This document shows, piece by piece, positions 1 to 5,882 of a stretch of DNA of 9,488 nt. Location of the stretch: contig JAGHSL010000389.1 of the NCBI GenBank assembly GCA_018065885.1, forward strand, positions 1 through 9,488. Reading direction: 5' to 3'. Source of the DNA: Candidatus Limimorpha equi. GTDB lineage: Bacteria > Bacteroidota > Bacteroidia > Bacteroidales > F082. Numbering within the stretch: position 1 is the first letter of the stretch; each line of letters begins with the position of its first letter. Made by a program: the position numbers and the translations under genes. The notes under the pieces were generated by a model. The model saw nothing but the letters and a program-made list of their open reading frames with translations, did no database searches and had not been told where the DNA came from.

Positions 1-566
1 TTGCTGGTGCAGAGTTCGTCGAGGAAACGCAACATGAGCATCATGCCTGTCACTTCGTCGCCGTGTATGGTCGAGGTGTAGAGAAATTTCGGCTTGCCTT
101 CCGGTTGGCCGTTGTTGATGCGGCAAAACATGAGCTTGTGGCCGCTTTGCAGGGTGCCGAGTTCAAAATAGGTGCAGCGGTCGGGGTGCTCGGTGGCAAA
201 GTTCTGCATCATGGAAGCGTATTGGCCGTAAGTAGGGTAGGTGTCCCAATCGTAAGTGCCGCGTCCATTCCACATTTTCACTTCGTTTTGCATCGATGGA
301 GGCAAAAGCAGATTCGGCTGGTAGCCAAGTTTCAACAGATTGTCATATTGCTTTTGGTTGGCATAACAAATGATGTTTTCATTCTCAATTTTGGCAACGG
401 AACAAATGCTGTTGATGAATTGAATTTCAGAATCTTGCTTGGCGTTGAGACTGAAAAAATATTCGCCTCGCTCACGCATCATGGTCTGAAGGTCCTGTTG
501 CGCAAAGAGGTTGCCGCTGATGAGGATTAGAACGAATAGTTGTGTGATGAGACAGTTGATTTTCAT
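1..566 (-). CDS. Secreted M14 zinc carboxypeptidase, N-terminal part (cut by window edge)
   Basis: This is the first 188 codons of a gene that continues past the left edge. The ATG at 566-564 opens a signal peptide (MKINCLITQL..., ending near LFAQ, residue 23). A pro-region follows, then the start of an M14 metallocarboxypeptidase domain. The zinc-binding HxxE motif is present (STIHGDEVTG, His168 and Glu171). The later zinc His, the substrate-binding Arg and the catalytic Glu lie outside the window, so activity cannot be judged. The product aligns without gaps to the complete peptidase encoded just upstream (642-3161), with about 125 of 188 positions identical by hand count, so the two are tandem paralogues. 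The start has no Shine-Dalgarno sequence, only an A-rich leader (AACAAAATG), as is usual in Bacteroidota. By analogy with its neighbour it is probably exported by T9SS, but that C-terminal signal is not visible here. Confidence 0.9.
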   Translation of the reverse strand, partial: MKINCLITQLFVLILISGNLFAQQDLQTMMRERGEYFFSLNAKQDSEIQFINSICSVAKIENENIICYANQKQYDNLLKLGYQPNLLLPPSMQNEVKMWNGRGTYDWDTYPTYGQYASMMQNFATEHPDRCTYFELGTLQSGHKLMFCRINNGQPEGKPKFLYTSTIHGDEVTGMMLMLRFLDELCTS

Positions 567-586
567 TTTGTTATGCTTTTTTAAAG

Positions 587-625
587 GGAAAAGGAACCCC
601 AAATTTATGAAGGGATTCCTTTTCC
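587..625 (-). terminator. Strong hairpin between the two peptidase genes, probable terminator
   Basis: The arms GGAAAAGGAACCCC (587-600) and GGGATTCCTTTTCC (612-625) pair over 13 of 14 positions around an 11-base loop. The hairpin begins 16 bases after the stop codon of the 642-3161 gene and ends 20 bases before the next start codon. On the minus strand it is followed by CTTTAAAAAAG, not a clean T-run, so termination may be partial. The loop and its edge spell TAAATTTG on the minus strand (607-600), which fits the TAnnTTTG -7 promoter element. The region could therefore both end one transcript and start the next. No good -33 TTTG was seen. Confidence 0.6.
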
Positions 626-641
626 GTGGTTTAATGTATTT

Positions 642-3161
642 TTATTCAATGACAATCTTCTGAACCGAAGATGCGGTTTCGTTGGAAAGTCTCAGGAAAT
701 AAACGCCTTTCTGCAAGTTCTGGGCATTGATTTCGGCATTTCCGCCGAGGATTTCTCCTGAAAAGATTTCCTGACCGAGACTATTATATAAGGTGTAATC
801 CGCATCGCTTTCGCATGCAATGGTGAAATTGCCCTTTGTAGGGTTCGGGTAAACCGAAACATTCTGCAAAGTGTTTTCGTTGATGCCAAGGTCGCGGATT
901 TCGATGGTGATTTCTCCTTCAACCGTGCTGATGCCATCGCTGACCGTTACCTTGTAGGTGGTTGGCAGTTCAGGCGTTGCGATTGGCTCGGCAATAAATG
1001 GGTCGCTGAGGCTTTCGGCTGGTTCCCACGAATAGGTGTATTCGCCGCTGCCGCCTTGGGCGATGGCCATCAACTGACTGCTTTCGCCTTCGTTGATGAC
1101 TTCCGGCTCGGCTTTGACTGTGAGGGTCAGTGGCTCGGAGAAGATGCAGGTGAGGGTGGCAACCCAACCGGATGAGGTGGTGTTTTGGTCGGAGGTGAAC
1201 CTGAATGTCAGTGAACCTTCGGCGTTGGTGGCTGTGATGGTGCCTGGATTGTCGCTTCCTGTGTATTTCCCGATTTGGGTGGCACTGGTGCTTGAACCGT
1301 CATAGATGTAAAGGAAATCCCAACCGCTTTCGGTGCCGAATTCGCTGAAGTTGGCTTGTAGCACGGCGTTGTCGTTGCCAGGTTTGAAGGTCATGGTGTA
1401 GTCCTTGTTGTTACCGTAGTTGCTATCGGGACCATTGTCATCATAAAACAGAGCGTTGCAGGTGGTGACAGTGCCGTTTTGCATGTTATAGGATTCCCTG
1501 ACGTGGATGTAATCGCTCTTTGTGATGCTTTCGGTCTGGCCATCGGCATTGGTGACGGTCAAAGTGACATTGAAATCGCCAACTTCGTTATAGGTGATGT
1601 TGGTAGGATTTTGTTCCGTAGAAGTGCTTGGGGTTGCGCCTTCGAACTGCCATTCCCAGTTGACGAGGTTTGCGCCCCAGGTCTTGTCAGTGAAATTGGT
1701 GTTGCCGTTCAACGAAACGTTTAAGTTTGTGGCTTCAAAGTCAGGGATGAGGCCTTCGCCTGCACGCAACTGAACGTTTTGGATGAGTGTTTCATGGTCT
1801 GCGACGGAAAGTGTGAAAGACTTTGTATAATAACCATTTGCGGAATAAGTTACGGTGTAAGTGCCGCCTTTGATTGGACGGTGATAGTAACCGGCTTCGT
1901 GTGTGGAAACGCTTGAACCGTGATGGTCGTGGCCTTCGATAGTGATGGTTGCACCTTCAATTGGTTGGCCGGTAACGCTGTCGGTGACAACGCCGTGGAT
2001 GCCGTACAATGCTTCATGCATGAATGCCAGCATAGCTTCCTTGTTGTAGTTCCAGAAGTTAGGCAGTTGGCTTGCGCTTGGTGTCTTGTCGTTGGAACAT
2101 TCGATGGTCACTTCACGACATTCCTGATAGTAGTTCATGTAATCCTGGCGGCTGCCAGTGATGGTGTACCAGGCATAGCCATTGGTGATGCCGTCGTCAA
2201 AACTGTTCATATAGTTTTGGTTGACTTCGTGGGTGAGGTCGGCATATTCGTGGCAGACAAATCTCCACCAGTCGTCATCGGCGCAATGTGGCTGGTAGGT
2301 GTCCCATGGGTAGTTCAAGACTTCCGAACCGCCGTGGTAGTTTGCACCGATTGTGAAATGGTATTCTTCGGCCAAATCCATCATCCATTGGGCTTCATTT
2401 TCGTAATGGCTGGCACCGTCAGGGTGAGGGCCATCATCAAAGTCTGGGAAATGGCGGTTCAAGTCAACGTAATTGGCGTTGTAACGTGTTGCGCCACTGA
2501 CGCTGTTGTTGCCGCCGTGATAGGTGCCGTCAGGGTTGGTGTCGGGACTGACGAAGATATCCAAATTGTCCATCAAAAACTTGACTTCGTCATCGTTTGA
2601 AGTCAACAGATAGTCGATGAGGCGGAGTTGCATGATCATGCCAGTGACTTCGTCGCCATGCATGGTTGAAGTCATCAGCACTTTGGGTTTACCTGTGGTT
2701 TCGCCATTGTTGAGGCGGCAAACCATGAGTTTGCGGCCGCTGCTCAAGGTGCCTAATTCCATATAGGTGCAACGGTCGGGATGGTCGGTGGCAAACTGCT
2801 GCATCATGGCCTCGTATTGTGGATAGGTCAGATAGGAATCCCATTCGTAAGTGCCACGGCTGTTCCACATTTCGACTTCTTTCTGCATTGATGGAGGCAG
2901 AAGCAAAGTGGGCTGGTAGCCGTGCTTCAAAAGGTTGTCGAATTGTTTTTGGTTGGCATAGCAAATGACGTTGTTGCCATCAATTTGGTCAACCGAGCAA
3001 AGGCTGTTGATGGTTTGGACTTCGCTAAGTTGCTGAACGTTAAGGCTGAAATAGTACTCGCCGCGTTCAAGCATGAGTTTACTCAGGTCTTTTTGGGCAT
3101 AAAGGTTGCCGCCCATAACGACTGCGACCAGAAGCAAGGTGAAAAAACGTAAAAATTTCAT
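642..3161 (-). CDS. Secreted M14 zinc carboxypeptidase with CUB, PKD-type and T9SS sorting domains
   Basis: This 839-residue protein should remove C-terminal residues from peptides outside the cell or on its surface. Domains in order: signal peptide (1-23, ending LYAQ); pro-region (about 24-110); M14 peptidase (about 111-382); carboxypeptidase regulatory-like beta domain (about 387-466); PKD-like domain (about 472-554, WEWQFEGATPS); CUB-like domain (about 559-672, with GWDFLYIYDG); a second Ig/PKD-like domain (about 679-755); and a T9SS type A sorting domain (about 767-839, starting VSVYPNPTKGNF and ending KIVIE). All expected catalytic positions are present: HxxE (His168, Glu171), Arg226, Asn235-Arg236, zinc His276 (NYHGG) and catalytic Glu354 (TIEC). 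An in-frame ATG 54 bases upstream is possible, but this start opens a clean signal peptide and lies 4 bases after the dapA stop. In layout and length it resembles Porphyromonas gingivalis carboxypeptidase CPG70, which cuts off Lys/Arg. That specificity is not shown here. Confidence 0.93.
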   Translation of the reverse strand: MKFLRFFTLLLVAVVMGGNLYAQKDLSKLMLERGEYYFSLNVQQLSEVQTINSLCSVDQIDGNNVICYANQKQFDNLLKHGYQPTLLLPPSMQKEVEMWNSRGTYEWDSYLTYPQYEAMMQQFATDHPDRCTYMELGTLSSGRKLMVCRLNNGETTGKPKVLMTSTMHGDEVTGMIMQLRLIDYLLTSNDDEVKFLMDNLDIFVSPDTNPDGTYHGGNNSVSGATRYNANYVDLNRHFPDFDDGPHPDGASHYENEAQWMMDLAEEYHFTIGANYHGGSEVLNYPWDTYQPHCADDDWWRFVCHEYADLTHEVNQNYMNSFDDGITNGYAWYTITGSRQDYMNYYQECREVTIECSNDKTPSASQLPNFWNYNKEAMLAFMHEALYGIHGVVTDSVTGQPIEGATITIEGHDHHGSSVSTHEAGYYHRPIKGGTYTVTYSANGYYTKSFTLSVADHETLIQNVQLRAGEGLIPDFEATNLNVSLNGNTNFTDKTWGANLVNWEWQFEGATPSTSTEQNPTNITYNEVGDFNVTLTVTNADGQTESITKSDYIHVRESYNMQNGTVTTCNALFYDDNGPDSNYGNNKDYTMTFKPGNDNAVLQANFSEFGTESGWDFLYIYDGSSTSATQIGKYTGSDNPGTITATNAEGSLTFRFTSDQNTTSSGWVATLTCIFSEPLTLTVKAEPEVINEGESSQLMAIAQGGSGEYTYSWEPAESLSDPFIAEPIATPELPTTYKVTVSDGISTVEGEITIEIRDLGINENTLQNVSVYPNPTKGNFTIACESDADYTLYNSLGQEIFSGEILGGNAEINAQNLQKGVYFLRLSNETASSVQKIVIE
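645..863 (-). other. T9SS type A C-terminal sorting domain within the peptidase
   Basis: The last roughly 73 residues have the pattern of a type IX sorting domain: SVYPNPTKGNFTI, then YTLYNSLGQEIFSG, then LQKGVYFLRL and a basic/hydrophobic end (QKIVIE). In known systems this domain takes the protein across the outer membrane and is usually removed as the protein is attached to the surface or released. The host should therefore have the T9SS machinery, none of which is encoded in this window. Confidence 0.9.
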
Positions 3162-3165
3162 TGTA

Positions 3166-4056
3166 TTAAAGTTTTGATAAATTGTTTTCGTATTCGTTGA
3201 TGATGTCCTGTTCAACTTTTTCGCAGACTGGAACGAGTGGCAGACGCAAGATGTTTTCGCAAAGTCCCATGCGTTGCATCAGGCATTTGATGCCCGAAGG
3301 ATTGCCATCAGCAAAGATTAACTGATTCATTTTCAGCATACCGAAGTGCAATCGGAGGGCTTCTGCCGTGTTGCTTTCCTTTTGTGCATGCATCATTTGA
3401 GAGAAAGGCTTGGTGTAAGCATTGGCAGCCACCGAAATCACGCCTTGAGCACCCAAAGCCATCAAGGGCTGCGTGATGCCATCATCGCCCGAAAGGACAT
3501 CGAAATCGGCGGGCTTGTCGCGCAGTATCTCCATGATTTGCTGCAAGTTGCCCGATGCTTCTTTTACTGCAATGATGTTCGGATGCTTGGCCAATTCAAC
3601 GCAGGTGGCGGCTTGCAGGTTGACGCCAACACGGCCTGGCACGTTGTAAAGCACCACAGGAACGGGACTTGCATCAGCAATGGCTTCGAAATGCGCCTTC
3701 ATGCCGCGCTGGTTAGGCTTGTTGTAAAACGGAACGACACTCAGAATGCCCGAAATGCCAGTGAAATCCTGTGCTTTTATGGCATCAATGACGGCTTGCG
3801 TGTTGTTGCCGCCCATGCCCAAAAGTATGGGAAGACGGTTGACGTTTGCTTCAAGTATGGTCTTGATAACCAGATTTTTCTCTTCGGCAGAAAGGGTAGG
3901 GGCTTCGGATGTCGTGCCCAAGACGACCAAAAAATCTGCACCATTGTCGATGACATGATGAACTATCTTTGTCAATGATTCGGTGTCAACGGAATGGTCT
4001 GAATGAAAAGGAGTTATGAGGGCAATGCCCGTGCCTTTGAATGGATTGTTTTTCAT
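3166..4056 (-). CDS. dapA: 4-hydroxy-tetrahydrodipicolinate synthase
   Basis: This 296-residue cytoplasmic enzyme condenses pyruvate with aspartate semialdehyde, the first committed step towards diaminopimelate (cell wall) and lysine. Family landmarks are clear: GTTSEAPTL (47-55, holding the active-site Thr pair), VPFYNKPNQRG (108-118, Tyr111), LYNVPGR (136-142, catalytic Tyr137 and Arg142), IAVKEASG (162-169, Schiff-base Lys165) and LSGDD followed by GAQGVISV (202-209). Length and order match the family. The usual GTTGE reads GTTSE here; a change at this position is not expected to destroy activity. The start lies 9 bases after the stop of the DUF6913-like gene and the stop lies 4 bases before the peptidase start, so the three genes are probably co-transcribed. 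No Shine-Dalgarno sequence precedes the ATG, only an A/T-rich leader (ATTTCACAATG). Confidence 0.97.
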   Translation of the reverse strand: MKNNPFKGTGIALITPFHSDHSVDTESLTKIVHHVIDNGADFLVVLGTTSEAPTLSAEEKNLVIKTILEANVNRLPILLGMGGNNTQAVIDAIKAQDFTGISGILSVVPFYNKPNQRGMKAHFEAIADASPVPVVLYNVPGRVGVNLQAATCVELAKHPNIIAVKEASGNLQQIMEILRDKPADFDVLSGDDGITQPLMALGAQGVISVAANAYTKPFSQMMHAQKESNTAEALRLHFGMLKMNQLIFADGNPSGIKCLMQRMGLCENILRLPLVPVCEKVEQDIINEYENNLSKL

Positions 4057-4065
4057 TGTGAAATG

Positions 4066-4611
4066 TTATTTTGGATTGCCGGCCAATGCGGTCAGGTAGT
4101 TGTGAAGGACTTGGATGTTCGACACAAGGCTGGCGTTTTTTGTGTTTTCGATCACTAAATCGTAAATCTTGATGTGCTCGCTTTGCCTGAAACTGACTCT
4201 GAAATCGGTCTTGGGCAAAATGCAAAGATAGTCGCTTATGTCAGTGAGGTTTGTGGCCATGTTGACAATGATGTTCGACGAGGGCAGCTTTTTCAGGTAT
4301 TCGTGTTTTTCGGGTTTCAGGACGCTCATGAAGCCGAAATCTTTTGGGGTGATTTCGGTGTATAAATCGCTCTGCAACATGTTGTCTGACATTTGTTCGC
4401 ACAAAACGATAAACCCGCAGCGGCTTGAACCGAAAAGGCTTTTAACGGTGTTCTCGATATTCTTCAGGGTGGTCTTGTCGCGCTCTTCAAGAATAATGAT
4501 GACAGAGTTAACTTTCAGCATATTAGGCAGTTTCACCGGATCTTTTATCTCCGTGAAACGTTCCAAAGCCTTGTGCAATGCCCTGTATCTGATTTTGTCA
4601 ATTATCTTCAT
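4066..4611 (-). CDS. DUF6913-like conserved hypothetical protein
   Basis: This is a 181-residue soluble protein with no signal peptide or membrane segment. It begins MKIIDKIRYRALHKALERF, a basic, probably helical segment. An alternating alpha/beta pattern follows, with strands such as SVIIILEE and CGFIVLCE and later SSNIIVNMA, and a late DFRVSF stretch. This looks like the DUF6913 family of Bacteroidota, small proteins that I recall being found next to dapA; the family name is from memory of the pattern. The function is not known. An ATG 39 bases further upstream gives a longer frame, but that extension (MSRHSNKKRYICG) covers the likely promoter, so the start at 4611 is preferred. It is the first gene of a probable three-gene transcript with dapA and the secreted peptidase. 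Confidence 0.75.
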   Translation of the reverse strand: MKIIDKIRYRALHKALERFTEIKDPVKLPNMLKVNSVIIILEERDKTTLKNIENTVKSLFGSSRCGFIVLCEQMSDNMLQSDLYTEITPKDFGFMSVLKPEKHEYLKKLPSSNIIVNMATNLTDISDYLCILPKTDFRVSFRQSEHIKIYDLVIENTKNASLVSNIQVLHNYLTALAGNPK

Positions 4612-4615
4612 GCCG

Positions 4616-4623
4616 CAAATGTA
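4616..4623 (-). promoter_or_regulatory. Bacteroidota -7 promoter element TACATTTG
   Basis: The minus strand reads TACATTTG followed by CGGC and then ATG. This is an exact match to TAnnTTTG. A TTTG lies 24 bases upstream, a little farther than the usual spacing of about 20. Because the element ends only 4 bases before the ATG, a transcript from it would have almost no leader. The alternative upstream ATG would place the element inside the coding region. Confidence 0.55.
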
Positions 4624-4786
4624 GCGTTTTTTATTTGAATGTCGGCTCAAATACTTAATTAAATAAGGTGTGTTGTTATTTGAGTTCGTTTTAGTTAATG
4701 ATTGTCAAATAAAAAATCCCATCAAACAGCACATAAAAGTGTATTTTATTCTTGCATTTATATGAAGATGGTAATGCTGGTATGCT

Positions 4787-5767
4787 TTATAATAATGCTT
4801 CTATTTCACTGGCATCCAGTCCTGTAGCTTGAATGATGGCATCTATGTGTAATCCCATCTGTTTTAGATTGACAGCGATAGCAAAAGCCTTTGCTTTTTC
4901 CCCCTCTGCTAATCCTTCTGCTCTTCCCTCAGCTAATCCTTCAGCACGACCTTCAGCTCTTCCTTCAGCTCTTCCTTCAGCTCGGCCTTCGGCACGGCCT
5001 TCTTCGAGACCTTTAGCTCTTCCCTCAGCGCGACCTTCATTCCGCTCGTGTTCCATCACGGCCATGTTGGTTCGGAAGGAATCAAGGCTGATTTGGTAGA
5101 AATCGCGTTCCTCTGGGGTGAGGGCTGCCATGTCGGCAATGTTTTCCAGCTTGTGGAAAATCGGTTTCTGTTCTTGAAATGGAATCTGTGTTTTCATCGT
5201 TTCCATGTGTGTAATGATATATAGCCAGTAATCCTTGAAACTTTTGCAGTTTTTCTCTTTCATTTTCTTGAAATCGGGCAATTCGATGAGCCAGAACTGC
5301 ATCTTGTCGGAAAAACGTTGGTGCGTCTCGGTTTCCGCAATGGCGAAATGGCTGATTTGCTTCGGATGCTTTTCGTCACGGTGGAAGTTCATGAAGAACA
5401 CTCCGTAGACGGGATGCAGGTTGAATTTCCATTCGCTGTCGCCTCTTTCGCCTTGCGTGGCGATGGCGCGTGCCAGGTAATAGTTAATGCGGTCGGTGAA
5501 ATAGTCCTGTCCTCGGTTCTGCATCTCGACAATGATTTCTTCGCCAGAGCTTAACCTGCACCTCATATCATAAATTACGCCGCGCTCGTATTTCGTTTCG
5601 GGCTGCATCTCCTTGTCGATGAATGTGACCTGCACAATGGGTGATTCGGGTTCAATCAGGTCGTTGAGGAACTCACGCATGATTTCCTCGTCGCCGAATA
5701 CCTTCTTGAAGCCGAAATCGGTGAGTGGGTTGATGTAGCGCCGTGTCTTTTCCTTGCCGTTTTCCAT
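4787..5767 (-). CDS. Rpn family (PD-(D/E)XK) nuclease/putative transposase-like protein with EGRA repeat
   Basis: This 326-residue protein begins MENGKEKTRRYINPLTDFGFKKVFG, the hallmark start of Rpn/TIGR01784 proteins (recombination-promoting nuclease, formerly 'putative transposase'). The nuclease core shows YDMRC with Asp67 and IIVEMQ with the Glu81-x-Gln83 pair expected of a PD-(D/E)XK fold. The N-terminal domain spans about residues 8-240. Residues 244-291 are a run of four-residue EGRA-type repeats, probably a long charged helix. The end (AFAIAVNLKQMGL...TGLDASEIEAL) is the small helical tail common in this family. Relatives in E. coli (RpnA) cut DNA and raise RecA-independent recombination; what this one does is not known. 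The frame extends 117 bases further upstream, but the start at 5767 is preferred: it matches the family and lies 18 bases after a -7 element. No inverted terminal repeats or second transposon gene were seen. Confidence 0.88.
   Translation of the reverse strand: MENGKEKTRRYINPLTDFGFKKVFGDEEIMREFLNDLIEPESPIVQVTFIDKEMQPETKYERGVIYDMRCRLSSGEEIIVEMQNRGQDYFTDRINYYLARAIATQGERGDSEWKFNLHPVYGVFFMNFHRDEKHPKQISHFAIAETETHQRFSDKMQFWLIELPDFKKMKEKNCKSFKDYWLYIITHMETMKTQIPFQEQKPIFHKLENIADMAALTPEERDFYQISLDSFRTNMAVMEHERNEGRAEGRAKGLEEGRAEGRAEGRAEGRAEGRAEGLAEGRAEGLAEGEKAKAFAIAVNLKQMGLHIDAIIQATGLDASEIEALL
4895..5038 (-). repeat. 12-bp in-frame tandem repeat coding for EGRA units
   Basis: About twelve successive 12-base units, read on the plus strand as variants of CCTTCAGCTCTT, code for EGRA, EGLA, KGLE and a final EGEK. 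Three neighbouring units (about 4958-4990) are nearly identical, while the outer ones have drifted, mostly at third codon positions. Gain or loss of a unit keeps the reading frame, so the length of this segment may vary between strains. Confidence 0.9.
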
Positions 5768-5785
5768 GTTTCGTCTATTTTTCGG

Positions 5786-5793
5786 CAAAGGTA
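5786..5793 (-). promoter_or_regulatory. -7 promoter element TACCTTTG for the Rpn-like gene
   Basis: The minus strand reads TACCTTTG, an exact TAnnTTTG match, ending 18 bases before the ATG at 5767. That leaves room for a short leader. No clear -33 TTTG was found about 20 bases further upstream, so strength is uncertain. Confidence 0.55.
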
Positions 5794-5856
5794 AGTGAAA
5801 ATGATGAAATGTGAAGGTGTTTTGGCGAAAAAAATCTATATTCAGCGAGAAAAACT

Positions 5857-5864
5857 TATCTTTG
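5857..5864 (+). promoter_or_regulatory. -7 promoter element TATCTTTG for the BatA-like gene
   Basis: TATCTTTGCA matches TAnnTTTG and the often-seen form TATCTTTGCA. It lies 18 bases before the ATG at 5883 and 9 before the one at 5874. It supports a start at one of these codons rather than at the in-frame ATG at 5811. No clear -33 TTTG was found at the usual distance. Confidence 0.65.
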
Positions 5865-5882
5865 CAAATTTTAATGAATATC

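Noticed and set aside
63..530. A 155-codon plus-strand frame at the left end
   Set aside because: It is antisense to the truncated peptidase paralogue, whose translation aligns gap-free to its neighbour.
1920..2600. A 226-codon plus-strand frame opposite the peptidase domain
   Set aside because: The minus strand holds the M14 catalytic residues across the same bases; the plus frame is Val/Ala-rich without motifs.
3346..3978. A 210-codon plus-strand frame opposite dapA
   Set aside because: dapA is certain on the minus strand and this frame shows no recognisable protein features.
4651..4786. A small gene or RNA in the A/T-rich gap between the Rpn-like and DUF6913-like genes
   Set aside because: Only short, stop-filled frames and a weak ATAAAA/TTTTAT hairpin (about 4734-4750) were found; there is not enough to call a feature.
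4895..5038. A CRISPR-like array in the 12-bp repeat region
   Set aside because: The repeats are contiguous, with no spacers, and lie in frame within a protein gene.
4787..5767. Treating the Rpn-like gene as part of an insertion sequence
   Set aside because: No terminal inverted repeats, target duplications or second transposase gene were seen on either side. The 'transposase' label in this family is historical.
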